20,656 nucleotides of DNA from contig DATFYM010000147.1 in NCBI GenBank assembly GCA_035315065.1, positions 1-20,656 on the forward strand, written 5' to 3'. The translations under genes and the position numbers were made by a program. The notes beneath the pieces are model-generated. The model did not search any database. It was not told where the DNA came from and saw nothing but the letters and a program-made list of their open reading frames with translations. Within the stretch, counting starts at the first letter, position 1. Every line of letters starts with the position of its first letter. This DNA is from DATFYM01 sp035315065 (GTDB taxonomy: Bacteria; Acidobacteriota; Terriglobia; UBA7540). Of the stretch, positions 1 to 8,385 are shown in pieces.

Positions 1-138
1 ATCGGCTTCCTCGGATTCCCGGAAGCTCACCGACACGTGGTTCGATTCATCGGTCCAGAGCTGGAACTGCTTCTCACGAAGGTTCGCTTCCAGGACTTCC
101 CCCGTTACGTCAAGCAGCTCGGTCCCGTTTCCGCTCAT
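1..138 (-). CDS. Unknown small protein, N-terminal part only (third gene of the methyltransferase operon)
   Basis: Forty-six codons are visible from an ATG at 138 before the gene leaves the window. The protein begins MSGNGTELLDVTGEVLEANL and is hydrophilic, with no motif I can name. The ATG overlaps the stop of the preceding methyltransferase frame by one base (TGATG at 140-136), the usual arrangement of translationally coupled genes, so it very likely belongs to the same transcript. By context it could be an accessory protein of the restriction-modification locus, with a helicase or nuclease subunit beyond it, but nothing in these 46 residues proves that. The reading frame is well supported by the coupling; the function is unknown. 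Confidence 0.6.
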   Translation of the reverse strand, partial: MSGNGTELLDVTGEVLEANLREKQFQLWTDESNHVSVSFRESEEAD

Positions 139-2763
139 CAGGTCACCTCCACGACCTTGAGGCTTTCGATGCCCCGGTCGTCCACTATTTTAACTGCTAT
201 GCGCTTGTGTTTGCCCGGCTCAAACGGTAGCGAGACTGTGCCTCGGTAGGCTTCAATCAGTTCCGGGTCGATTTCGGCCTTCAAGTTTCGCGCCAGCTTC
301 GCCCAGCCCCCGTCCTCGTCGGCTAGGGGAAAGAACACCTGTCGCGGATAGAGACTGCGCCCGTCGTAATCGGTGTCCAGCAGCCAGACGGCGATGTTGG
401 TGGTGTCGCCCGAATCAATCGTTCCGGTTCGCGTGTTGTAATAGTCGAAGCCGTGCACTTCCACCTGCCATTTGCCCTTGTGCTCGCCCGTCCTGACGGG
501 GCGCACTTCCACGTCCGGCTGGCCAATCAACCAGAAGCTTTGGTTGCTCGCCCGCTTCTTCCTCAGGTCCTCGGTCAAGAGGTCGGTGTTCATCTGCACC
601 TTGAGAAACGTCATCCCGGTTCTTCTCGGGCGTCAGCTCGTCAATATCCTTGGCCGCCTCGGGGTCAAACTGGAAGGCCGCAAACGCAATCATGGCCGGT
701 TTGGGGCGGAGCGTTCGCGCCTCTTCCCAAGCCATTTCCACCTGCCGCTGGTCAAGCGGCGCGTCCTCGGGGCCGAAGGCCACCGCCACGCGTTGCGGCT
801 TCTCTTCCTTGCCGTTGGGCTTGGTCTCGGCGTCGGCGTGAATCCAGCGGGTCCCGCTGAGCGGCTCGACGCGGGTAAAGTGGATCATCTGGCCGCCTTT
901 GCCCCTGATGCCCGTTTTCAAAAGCTCGTCGCGCCATTCGGCGTGGCGCAGCGTCGGGCCGGAGCGCGCAATCGAGGCGTTGGCTTCCGCGGGCGGGCAT
1001 GCCAAGCGGACTTGCTGCGGTGGCGTCGTGCCATCCAGGCTCATCTGCGCTGCTTCAGCAACTGGCCCGAATGTGGAAACCTCCGAGATTGATTTCACGG
1101 TCGGCGCGGGCACGGCCTCCACCGTGAAGGGGCCGCTTACTCGTGCCCGGCTCTTATCAATAAGCGGCTGGTCGTAGAGTGTTTCCGGTGTCGGAGGCTC
1201 GTTGTTGGCAATGGATTTCAGCGTGATGTGAGGAACCGTCTTGTACCTGAATCCACTGCCCACACCTTCCTCGGGGTGCGCCAGCTCGTAATAGTTATAG
1301 AGCGCCGTCATCAACCGCTGCTTGGCAAGCGTGATCGCCACACGCGATGTGTCACAAGTGATCCAGCGGCGGCCCCACTGCTCTGAGACATAGGCCGTGG
1401 TACCGGACCCGCACGTCGGGTCGAGAACAAGATCGCCTGGATCAGTGGTCATCAGGACGCAGCGCGCAATGACTTCAGGATTGGTCTGTACGACGTACAC
1501 CTTATTCGTTGCGCCGCCGAGGCCCGTCCAAATGTTGGTTAGCGGCACATAGTTAAAATCGTCCGCGTACCTCTTGAAAACGAGGCGGGTGTTTTGAGGA
1601 ACTACTCTGCCCATGCTGGCAAGACGAGGGATGTGGCCAGGACTGATCTTCCAAGAGGCACCACCCGATGGGTACGGTCTCCCGTTCAGTTCTACGGGTT
1701 CGTTTGGTCCGGGCTTTGCGCTGAATAGGGGGTTGTAGCGAAAGGCCCGGGCGCCCCGAGGAACCTCGACGCGCCCCTCCTTCTCCTCCTGGGTGAGAGC
1801 TCTTTCGGAGCCGCCCGCCAATTCCAGATAGTCGAATCCCGACCCTCCAACCCCAGCTAGGTTCCGTGGCACATACAACCGTCGGAACTTAGTCGCGGTT
1901 TTGTCTTTGGCGTACCACACCAAGTATTCATGGATCGAGGGGATGAAATCACCTGATTGGCTCCCCTTCTTTTGAAATGACAGCAGACCAATGAAATGAT
2001 CCTCGCCAAAGACCTCGCTCATCAAGTTGCGCACGAAGTGCAGGTTCTCGTCACTAATCTGGACGAAGCAGGAACCGCTGTCATTCAAGAGTTCTTTGGC
2101 CAACCGCAGTCGGTCGCGCAAGTAGGTCAAGTACGAATGAATCCCCAACTCCCACGTATCTCGAAACGCGCAGACCATCTCCGGCTCCTGCGTTAAGTCT
2201 TCGTCTTTATCGGCCGGAGAGATCTCTAGCTTGTTGACGAAGGGCTGGAAGTTGCTGCGGTACGTGATGCCGTAGGGGGGATCGATATATGCCATTTGCA
2301 CCTGCCCCGCCAGCCCTTCCTTCTCGAGCAGCGAGTTCATCACCTTCAGCGAATCTCCGGCAATCAGGCGGTTCGACCAGTTGTGCGGGTGCCGGTAGAA
2401 GTCGATAGCCTCGCGAAAGGGCGGGTTTTCGGCGGGCGAGCCGAAGAGAGACGGCTGGATGGGCTGTCCGTTCCCGTTGCGCTTGCGGACAGCCTCCATG
2501 ATGGTTCGCGGTTCGATGCGTTCGTGGACGTGCAGCGAAACCGTAGGCACTTCAAACGAGGTCCGCTCCGCCTTTCCGGCCCATTCAAGTCGCGGGTCAA
2601 GGTGCGGATCGTAGGCGTACTTCCTTGCGGGCTTGTCCTGGTCGGTCTCCGGCGTCACCAGTCCCACGGGCGGGTTGTTGGTCCGCTTCTTGTCCTTGTG
2701 ATCGTACTGCTCGATGGGCTTCTTGTGCGTGCCGTTCTTCGGTGAGGCTTTCCCGTGAGGCAT
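138..2763 (-). pseudogene. Beta-group site-specific DNA methyltransferase (type III Mod-like), split by a one-base frameshift
   Basis: This gene should methylate adenine N6 or cytosine N4 in a specific DNA sequence. The first frame (from ATG 2763; GGGGAAG lies just upstream) has DPPY at residues 161-164 (motif IV, catalytic). A target-recognition stretch follows, then DPTCGSGTT at 448-456 (motif I, AdoMet binding). The order IV-TRD-I marks the beta group used by type III Mod subunits. Near 611-625 the frame is lost: it runs on to 415 as unlikely Arg-rich sequence, while the true C-terminus (MTFLKVQMN onward, ending at 138) continues in the next frame. Removing one base in the GAAGAACCGGG stretch restores about 874 residues. 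The break separates the catalytic core from roughly the last 160 residues. It may be a real mutation or a sequence error. The specificity is not predictable from sequence. Confidence 0.85.
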
Positions 2764-2849
2764 GGTTTCTTCCCCGGAAACTAAGCTGCTCGCCGCTTTG
2801 CATTCAGCCGGCTTGGCTGCCGTTAGCGGTCGAGGGTCATTCTCCGTCT

Positions 2850-3029
2850 TTAGCGGTTCCCGCGCAAGCGTTTTACGGCAGCGCAGTCGGCTCTTTGCAG
2901 CTTGCGCGAAAGCTTAGCCACGAACTGGTTGATGCTGGTTCTGTCCCGCTTGCTCAGCCGCACCCGCGCGTCTTTGAGCGATCGGGGCAGCCGTACTTCC
3001 AGTGTGCTGCGACATCCAATTTCTGACAC
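2850..3029 (-). CDS. Ribbon-helix-helix (CopG/HicB-like) small protein, possibly degenerate
   Basis: From a GTG at 3029 a 59-residue protein can be read. Its middle, STLEVRLPRSLKDA followed by KRDRTSINQFVA, is the beta-strand and helix signature of short ribbon-helix-helix antitoxins, which bind operators as dimers. Residues after SINQFVA do not fit well; a few residues seem missing, so the gene may carry a small deletion. No toxin partner is visible on either side. It lies 87 bp upstream of the methyltransferase start on the same strand, so it could once have regulated that gene. Its first codons abut the palindromic repeat cluster. The start is uncertain. Family assignment is moderately secure and the gene may be non-functional. 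Confidence 0.45.
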   Translation of the reverse strand: MSEIGCRSTLEVRLPRSLKDARVRLSKRDRTSINQFVAKLSRKLQRADCAAVKRLRGNR

Positions 3030-3281
3030 CCCCTCACCCCCGGCCCCTCTCCCCCAAGGGGGCGAGGGGAGAGAAGAGGTTGAATTTTTGGGCCTCTCCC
3101 CCCATAGGGGCGAGGGGAGAGAAAAGGTTGAAATTCTCGGGCCTCTCCCCCCATTCGGGCGAGGGGAGAGTTTAATTGGGGTGGGGCTTACTCCACGTTG
3201 TGGATAGGGCTCGCGCAAAAAAACTGTATCTCTTCTCCCCTCGCCCCTTTGGGGGAGAGGGGCCGGGGGCGAGGGGGTTAC
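3029..3281. repeat. Cluster of GC-rich palindromic (REP-like) repeats
   Basis: Three direct copies of a unit of about 50 bp, each a run like CCTCTCCCCC facing GGCGAGGGGAGAG, lie at about 3030-3073, 3091-3128 and 3140-3172. The spacer GAGAARAGGTTGAA is kept after the first two. A fourth copy at about 3231-3281 is in opposite orientation to the first, so the whole block can also pair with itself as a large hairpin. Each unit is itself a dyad. No gene is visible between 3030 and 3311. This type of element is common in intergenic DNA of many GC-rich bacteria. Confidence 0.75.
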
Positions 3282-3311
3282 AAGCCGCCACGAGCTCAAG
3301 CACGTCGAGAA

Positions 3312-3718
3312 CTACCGATCATCCGGAGGTGCGTCCGGCAGCGTTGAGACGCGATTCAAAACGCGTTTCATGAACTCATCCGGCGCACTCAGCACAATGC
3401 CGTTAGGGAGGCGGAACACCGTGTATCCAAGCCGCTCAAGGTACGTGTCACGTCTCGCCGGGCCTGGCTCGGTTGACCGTGAACGCTTCCATCCAACTCC
3501 AGAATCAGGCGCTTAAGCGGACAGCAGAAGTCCACCACGCATCTTCCCACCGGGTGCTGACGGCGGAAGCTAAAACCCGCGGGCCGAAGTTTACGGAGCA
3601 GTTGCCAGGCGACCTGTTCCGCTTCGGTCGCCGTCTGGCGCAACTCCCGGGCGTGAGCAATCTGGGTGGTGCTGCGGGCGGTTGATCTCGATGTGCGTCG
3701 AGCCGTGCTGTCGCTCAT
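3312..3718 (-). pseudogene. DUF559-type endonuclease (Vsr/PD-(D/E)XK-like), frame broken near its 3' end
   Basis: The protein from ATG 3718 reads MSDSTARRTSR at its start. It then follows the DUF559 pattern: ARELRQTATEAEQVAWQLLR, FRRQHPVGRCVVDF, LILELDGSVHG. The Asp of VVDF and the ELDG segment are the residues expected at the nuclease active site. At about 3446-3453 the frame fails. The expected continuation, DTYLERLGYTVFRLPNGIV then SAPDEFMKRV, is present in the neighbouring frame and ends with TAG at 3312-3314. One missing base explains this exactly (407 bp; 408 would give 135 residues, a normal family length). These proteins resemble very-short-patch-repair nucleases, but their biological role is not established. 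It sits between two palindromic repeat clusters, with no obvious operon partner. Confidence 0.75.
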
Positions 3719-4062
3719 TTGCTTACCAGCCTGTCGCATTGCGACCCCCTCACCCGGTCCCGCTGGGCGGGACCACCCTCTTCCCAAGGGGGCGAGGGTT
3801 GTAAGACGAAAAGGGCCGCGCTCTCCCCCAAGGCGGACGAGGGTTATAAGAGGAGACGAAACCACAGGGGGTTATAAGGCAACCCCCGACTTAACTCTCC
3901 CCTCGCCCCTTTGGGGGAGAGGGGCCGGGGGTGAGGGGGTTTGTCCGTGTGGCTTGTCCACTCTGCATTATATCCCCTTTTCGGTTACATTCGACGCGAC
4001 CGCGTAGGACCGTTCCATAGGGCGAGAGCGCCTCTCGGGGTACCACACTAAAAATATTCTTC
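3719..4062. repeat. Gene-free stretch with further REP-like palindromes
   Basis: No gene is convincing here. Two more copies of the palindromic element seen at 3029-3281 occur: a diverged one at about 3744-3800, with an inserted GGTCCCGCTGGGCGGGACC hairpin, and a close one at about 3897-3940 in the opposite orientation. A degenerate half copy lies at about 3820-3845. The remaining sequence to 4062 shows no further structure I can name. Confidence 0.6.
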
Positions 4063-4091
4063 TTGACAACAGACGCTGATGGGCGTAGCAT
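4063..4091 (+). promoter_or_regulatory. Sigma70-like promoter for the 4192 gene
   Basis: A perfect -35 hexamer TTGACA at 4063-4068 is followed, after exactly 17 bp, by TAGCAT at 4086-4091 (4 of 6 matches to TATAAT). Transcription would start near 4098, leaving a leader of about 95 nt before the ATG at 4192. The longest open frame formally begins at the TTG inside this -35 box, which argues against that upstream start. Confidence 0.55.
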
Positions 4092-4191
4092 ATCTCTTGA
4101 GGCTAGCTTCGGACCGATAGCGGCTGTGAGTTTGAATGAAATCCGGCGGCGGGTATATCCGGGACCGAGCGAGACCGAGGAGGTCGATGGC

Positions 4192-5361
4192 ATGTCGTTA
4201 GTGGAACGCGAAACCACCGCGGCGCGGGTGGCCGCCAGTCAGGCGAACGGCAAGAAATCGAAAGGCCCCAAAACCCCGGAAGGCAAGGCGCGCGCCTCCC
4301 TGAACTCCCTCAAGACCGGAGCCTACGCGAAGACCGACAATGCCCTGCGCGAGATCATGCTGAGACGGGGAGAGGACCCGGCTTTTTTCGACCAGTTACA
4401 CCTGGAGCTGACGGAGGGTTGGCAGCCGGACGACGTGATGCAGGCCATGGCGGTGAAGGCCATCGCCGAGAAGAGCTTTGACAAGGCCTCACTACGAGCC
4501 GCCTGGATGGAGAGCCAGTTGACGGCCTCGCGGGTGGGCGAGATCCAGGCGCAGCGGCGGGAGCTCCTGGCGCGCCGCTGGTGTCCCGGCGCCCTGGCCG
4601 TCGAGTTGGAGGCCCAGGGACTGTGGCAGGCCAAGGACCGGCCGTCCAAGTTCAAGCGAATCTTTGACCTTTTGGATTGCCTCCAGAAATGGCTGGAGGA
4701 TCAAGTATGCCCCGACGAGTATCCCGGGCTGATGCGCGAGCTTTACGGCGAATGCCCCAGCAAGGCGGGAGAGACGATCCGATTGCTGGTGATCGACTTC
4801 TTTGGTTCGGACGAGGCCGCGGCGGCGAAAGCCGCGCAGGAACTGCCCAAGTGGATGGCCCAGGAACGGCGCGACGTGGAGCAAGAGCGTGACCTCTACC
4901 AGCGAGAGATGGCTTTGCGGAGCAAGGCCGGGCCAACCCTGGTGGAGGAGCAAGTGGCCAAAAAGGAAGCGGCGCTCGAGAAGCAGATCAGCGAGCAGAC
5001 GCGGCTCTTGCTACAACTGAAGCTCAAGCGGTCGCAATGGTGGCGGCCGCCTGAAGAACAGGGAATAGGGGATAGGGAACAGGGAACGGGAAATAGGGAA
5101 CAGGGAACAGGGAATAGGGAACAGGGAATAGGGAATAGGGAACAGGGAACGGCAAATAGGGAACAGGGAACGGCAAACAGGGAACAGGGAACAGGGAATA
5201 GGGAACAGGGAACGGACTCCGGGCCGGAGTCAACCGCGGGCGAGAGCGCAGTGACGGTCCCAGGAAAGGCTCCAACCAGGGCTGAAACGGTGCCTGATGG
5301 GGCGACGGTGGCGGCAGAAAACGCTGAAAAAGGCCAATCGAACCTAGTAAGTGCCGCCTAG
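4192..5361 (+). CDS. Hypothetical protein with GPKTPEGKA core and heptamer-encoded NREQGTG repeats
   Basis: A 389-residue protein is read from ATG 4192, chosen because GAGGAGG at 4177-4183 stands 8 nt before it. Near the N-terminus is NGKKSKGPKTPEGKARASLN then SLKTGAY, a conserved core I associate with uncharacterised proteins common in Acidobacteriota and Planctomycetes. The middle is helical and charged (ARRWCPGALAVELEAQGLW, then DEYPGLMRELYGECPSKAGE), with a probable coiled coil around KKEAALEKQISEQTRLLLQ. From about residue 290 the sequence is seven-residue repeats (NREQGTG, NREQGTA), because the DNA there is a heptanucleotide array and three heptamers make seven codons. The tail is low-complexity Ala, Glu and Thr. 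No function can be assigned. The gene stands alone, followed by a repeat-rich spacer before EF-G. Confidence 0.75.
   Translation: MSLVERETTAARVAASQANGKKSKGPKTPEGKARASLNSLKTGAYAKTDNALREIMLRRGEDPAFFDQLHLELTEGWQPDDVMQAMAVKAIAEKSFDKASLRAAWMESQLTASRVGEIQAQRRELLARRWCPGALAVELEAQGLWQAKDRPSKFKRIFDLLDCLQKWLEDQVCPDEYPGLMRELYGECPSKAGETIRLLVIDFFGSDEAAAAKAAQELPKWMAQERRDVEQERDLYQREMALRSKAGPTLVEEQVAKKEAALEKQISEQTRLLLQLKLKRSQWWRPPEEQGIGDREQGTGNREQGTGNREQGIGNREQGTANREQGTANREQGTGNREQGTDSGPESTAGESAVTVPGKAPTRAETVPDGATVAAENAEKGQSNLVSAA
5061..5214 (+). repeat. 22-copy heptanucleotide tandem array inside a coding region
   Basis: The stretch divides cleanly into 22 units of 7 bp, mostly GGGAACA, GGGAATA or GGGAACG, with a few variants (GGGGATA, GGAAATA, GCAAATA, GCAAACA). 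It lies in frame within the 4192-5361 gene. Seven is not divisible by three, so gain or loss of one unit would change the downstream reading frame. Confidence 0.95.
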
Positions 5362-5381
5362 CCAACAACTTGACCCTTGGA

Positions 5382-5477
5382 ACGAACCTAAGACGAACCT
5401 AGGACGAACCTTGTAAGTCCTTTAGAATCGATTTGTCCATAGAAACGAACCTAAAACGAACCTACAACGAAACTCTA
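5382..5477 (+). repeat. Two triplets of an 11-bp direct repeat bracketing the AAGTCCTTTAGA motif
   Basis: Units ACGAACCTAAG, ACGAACCTAGG and ACGAACCTTGT abut at 5382-5414. A 30-bp segment containing AAGTCCTTTAGAATC (5415-5429) follows. Then ACGAACCTAAA, ACGAACCTACA and ACGAAACTCTA abut at 5445-5477. The 11-bp period is close to one helical turn, as in iteron-type protein binding sites. Alternatively, the units are a relic of a low-complexity coding tail: one frame reads NEPKTNLGRTL and then stops. The stretch lies in the gap between the hypothetical gene and EF-G. Confidence 0.9.
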
Positions 5478-5587
5478 CGACTGTGTTACGATGGCGGCTT
5501 GCTTCATGGCGGGCGCGCTCGCTGTGATGGCTCCCATCGAGAAAGGAGCGCGACGCCGCGATTGACTGCGGGTACGGAGGACGTTCG

Positions 5588-7690
5588 GTGAAAACCTACG
5601 AGGGGCAAAACATTCGCAACGTGGCTCTGGTAGGCCACGGCGATACCGGCAAAACACAACTGATTTCGGCGCTGCTTTACGCCGCCGGGATGGTGAACCG
5701 GCTGGGCAAAGTGGACGAAGGCACGTCGGTCACCGACTACGACGAAGAGGAAATTCAGCGCAAGTTCTCCATCAGCGCCGCGCTGGCCTACGCCGAGTGG
5801 GGCAAAACCAAGATCAACTTCATCGATACTCCCGGCTACAACATTTTCCTGCACGAGACGGAGGCCGCGCTCCTGGCCGCCGACTCGGCCCTGGTGCTGG
5901 TCCACGGCGTCTCAGGCGTGGAGGTGCAGACCGAGAAAACGTGGGGATTCTGCGAGAAGTACGGCCTGCCGCGGACGATCGTGGTGAACCAACTGGACCG
6001 CGAGCGCGCCAGCCTGGACCGGGCACTGGCGGCCCTACAGGAGGCTTTCGGACGCGCCGTTATCCCCATCCAGTTGCCGGTAGGCGAAGAGAAGAGTTTT
6101 CGCGGCGTCATCGATCTGGTCACCATGAAGGCCAGGCTGTACGACGCCAGCGGGTCGGGCAAGGGCAAGGAGTCCGAGATTCCCGCTGAGCTCGCCGACG
6201 CGGCCGGCAAGGCCCACGAAGCGCTGGTGGAGATGGTGGCCGAGGGCAACGACAAGTTGATGGAGGAGTTCTTTGAAAAAGGCACCATCCCGCCCGAGGA
6301 CCTCATCCCTGGCTTGAAGCAGGCGGTGGGCGAGAAGCGAATCGTTCCCGTGCTGGTGAGCGCCGGGCTGCCGAATATCGGCGCCGAGGACCTGCTGAAC
6401 TTTATCGCCGACTACCTGCCTTCGCCGCTCGAGCGCGGCGAGGTGGAAGGGCTGGACCACGAAGGCGGCTCTCCCGTGAAGCGCAAGATCGCGGACGATC
6501 AGCCGGTTTCGGCATACGTTTTCAAGACGGTTGCCGATCCCTTCGCGGGGCGCGTGAGCTACTTCAAAGTGATGTCGGGCGTGGTGAAGAACGACGCCAC
6601 GCTTACCAACATGGAGCGGGGCGGGACAGAAAAGCTCGCGCACATCGGGGTGGTGCAGGGCAAGACCCAGACCGCCGTGCCCGAACTGCATGCCGGCGAC
6701 ATCGGCGCCGTGGCCAAGCTCAAGGAGACGCTGACCGGCGACACGCTGGGCGACAAGTCCGCGCCGATTATTTATCCCAAGGTGAAGTTGGCGGAGCCCG
6801 CCATCAGCTTTGCGGTAGAGGCCAAGTCGCGCGGCGACGAAGACAAGCTCTCCGCCGCCATTCATCGCATGTTGGAAGAAGACCTGCTGCTGCGCTTCTC
6901 GCGCGACCCGCAAACCAAGGAGTTCCTGATCTCGGGCGCCGGCCAGCAGCACGTGGAAGTGGCAGTCTCCAAGCTCAAGCGGCGCTTCAACGTAGAAGTG
7001 ACGCTGAAAGCGCCGAAGATCCCGTACCGCGAGACTATTCGCGGCAAGGCCGACGCGCAGGGGAAACACAAGAAGCAGACCGGCGGCCACGGCCAGTACG
7101 GCGATTGCTGGATTAAGATGGAACCGCTGGCGCGCGGCAGCGGCTTCGAGTTTGTCAACGACATCTTCGGCGGCGCCATTCCCAAGAACTACGTCCCGGC
7201 GGTGGAAAAGGGCATCGTGGAGGCGGCGGCCAAAGGCTACCTGGCCGGCTACCCGGTGGTGGACTTCCGGGTGACCGTCTACGACGGCTCCTACCATGAT
7301 GTCGACTCCTCGGAAATGGCCTTCAAACTCGCGGGTTCCAAGGCCTTCAAAAAGTGCATGGAGCAAGCCAAGCCATGCCTGGTGGAGCCCATTATGAACG
7401 TTGAGATTACCGTTCCTGAGAATTATGCCGGAGATATTATGGGGAACCTTAATAGTCGGCGCGGGCGCGTGCAGGGCATGGATTCCAAGGGCGGCGCGAC
7501 GGCGGTCCGGGCCCAAGTGCCGCTGTCCGATATGCTCAGTTACGCGTCGGACCTCACGTCCATGACCCAGGGTCGAGGCACCTACTCGATGGAGTACTCG
7601 CATTACGACATCGTCCCGCAGCCGATCGCCGACAAGATCGTCGCCGCTTTCAAGGCCGCGGGCGTGGGCGGGGAAGAAGAGGAAGAATAG
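5588..7690 (+). CDS. fusA: Elongation factor G paralogue (EF-G2-like translational GTPase)
   Basis: A 700-residue protein of normal EF-G length starts at GTG 5588, with GGAGG at 5576-5580 seven bases upstream. EF-G drives GTP-dependent translocation on the ribosome. The GTPase motifs are present but divergent: P-loop GHGDTGKT at 16-23 (usual AHIDAGKT), DTPGYNIF at 80-87, and NQLD at 134-137 where EF-G normally has NKMD. Switch I reads RKFSIS rather than RGITI. Domain IV carries the family loop TGGHGQYGD (about 498-506), and domain V ends with the usual YDIVPQ-type sequence. These departures fit the second EF-G class found alongside the housekeeping gene in many bacteria; some members lack strong translocase activity. 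No ribosomal protein genes or tuf flank it, which also argues against the primary str-operon copy. Confidence 0.9.
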   Translation: MKTYEGQNIRNVALVGHGDTGKTQLISALLYAAGMVNRLGKVDEGTSVTDYDEEEIQRKFSISAALAYAEWGKTKINFIDTPGYNIFLHETEAALLAADSALVLVHGVSGVEVQTEKTWGFCEKYGLPRTIVVNQLDRERASLDRALAALQEAFGRAVIPIQLPVGEEKSFRGVIDLVTMKARLYDASGSGKGKESEIPAELADAAGKAHEALVEMVAEGNDKLMEEFFEKGTIPPEDLIPGLKQAVGEKRIVPVLVSAGLPNIGAEDLLNFIADYLPSPLERGEVEGLDHEGGSPVKRKIADDQPVSAYVFKTVADPFAGRVSYFKVMSGVVKNDATLTNMERGGTEKLAHIGVVQGKTQTAVPELHAGDIGAVAKLKETLTGDTLGDKSAPIIYPKVKLAEPAISFAVEAKSRGDEDKLSAAIHRMLEEDLLLRFSRDPQTKEFLISGAGQQHVEVAVSKLKRRFNVEVTLKAPKIPYRETIRGKADAQGKHKKQTGGHGQYGDCWIKMEPLARGSGFEFVNDIFGGAIPKNYVPAVEKGIVEAAAKGYLAGYPVVDFRVTVYDGSYHDVDSSEMAFKLAGSKAFKKCMEQAKPCLVEPIMNVEITVPENYAGDIMGNLNSRRGRVQGMDSKGGATAVRAQVPLSDMLSYASDLTSMTQGRGTYSMEYSHYDIVPQPIADKIVAAFKAAGVGGEEEEE

Positions 7691-7700
7691 TGCCAAAGGA

Positions 7701-7735
7701 AGGCAAAAGGCAAAGGTCAACGGGCAAAAGGCAAA
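7701..7735 (+). repeat. Five-copy heptanucleotide array just after the EF-G stop
   Basis: Units AGGCAAA, AGGCAAA, GGTCAAC, GGGCAAA and AGGCAAA abut at 7701-7735, starting ten bases after the EF-G stop codon. The consensus differs from the GGGAAYR array upstream but the 7-bp period is the same. Confidence 0.75.
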
Positions 7736-7775
7736 CGGAGAGAACGCTCGGCTTTTCATTCGTCACAGCACAGAC

Positions 7776-8000
7776 ATGGTAGCAATACGCTTCACATCCC
7801 CTGATGAACAACGAGCCGACGGATTCATGCTCCTCGTGCGTCAGGGCAAGGTGCGCGCGCTGCGAGGCGAAATCTACATCGTCCGGGAGGAGTCGCTTGC
7901 CGCCCTTGATGCGGCGAAGATTGCCTATGAGAGACTGGCCCTCCCGCTGAGCTTGGACGACGAGGTCGTGATGCGAGATACTCCTTCGACTGAGATGTAA
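7776..8000 (+). CDS. Small hypothetical protein, 74 residues
   Basis: Starting at ATG 7776, the protein reads MVAIRFTSPDEQRADGFMLL and then RQGKVRALRGEIYIVREESL. It has alternating strand-like and helical segments and no membrane span or signal peptide. No ribosome binding site stands out before the ATG. Protein-like composition, a sensible length and its position downstream of EF-G on the same strand favour a real gene. I do not recognise a characterised family. The RALRGEIYIV segment and a following helix suggest a compact cytoplasmic domain, but its role is unknown. Confidence 0.6.
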   Translation: MVAIRFTSPDEQRADGFMLLVRQGKVRALRGEIYIVREESLAALDAAKIAYERLALPLSLDDEVVMRDTPSTEM

Positions 8001-8086
8001 CAACGACGAGCCGACCTGAGTGCCTCGGCCATGGGAGCAGCGGAATGGCTGACCGCTGAAAGCCGTTTTCAATCGAAAGTCGTCAA

Positions 8087-8344
8087 TCACTGGACGCGGC
8101 TGGATCCAGGCACGGGAACCGGCACGTTGGGCGCCACCATCAGCCCCAGCCCCTGGAGAAGGAAGACGGTCCGCTGCGCCGCTCCCCGCCAGATCAACTG
8201 GCACCCGTCGCCCTGGCAGTTCTGCACGTAGACGTCGCCGCCCGAGTACTCCAGGCTGCAGCTCTTGAACGTGCAGTTGATGAAGACTCCGTCGTCCAGC
8301 ACCACGTGCCGCTTCTCGAAGGTCTCGTTCTCGTATCGGTTCAT
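8087..8344 (-). CDS. Small Cys-containing hypothetical protein, pentapeptide-like strand repeats
   Basis: The 85-residue protein starts at ATG 8344 with MNRYENETFEKRHVVLDDGV. A stretch of short strands with regularly spaced Phe, Cys and Asn follows: FINCTFKSCSLEYSGGDVYV, then QNCQGDGCQLIW. The layout resembles a short pentapeptide or right-handed beta-helix coil. The end, GAAQRTVFLLQGLGLM, is an apolar helix and the tail is Pro/Val-rich. Small proteins of this layout seem typical of Acidobacteriota; that is my recollection of the pattern, not a search result. It converges on the 7776-8000 gene with an 86-bp gap and follows the large Asp-box protein gene on the same strand, separated by an inverted heptamer array. 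The longer frame beginning further upstream would read through repeat DNA, so I prefer 8344. Confidence 0.65.
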   Translation of the reverse strand: MNRYENETFEKRHVVLDDGVFINCTFKSCSLEYSGGDVYVQNCQGDGCQLIWRGAAQRTVFLLQGLGLMVAPNVPVPVPGSSRVQ

Positions 8345-8385
8345 ACTTACGAGGCTAGCACGCGCGGCGCAGTCTTGCAAAGTAA

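Noticed and set aside
4063..4191. Upstream TTG start for the 4192 gene
   Set aside because: That TTG is part of a perfect -35 box, while the ATG at 4192 has a strong GAGGAGG at good spacing.
5024..5368. Minus-strand frame rich in PFPVPYSLF repeats
   Set aside because: It is the reverse translation of the heptamer array.
6035..7759. Long minus-strand open frame of 574 codons opposite EF-G
   Set aside because: It is an antisense shadow of a well-supported GC-rich gene. Its translation is His/Arg/Leu-rich with no domain.
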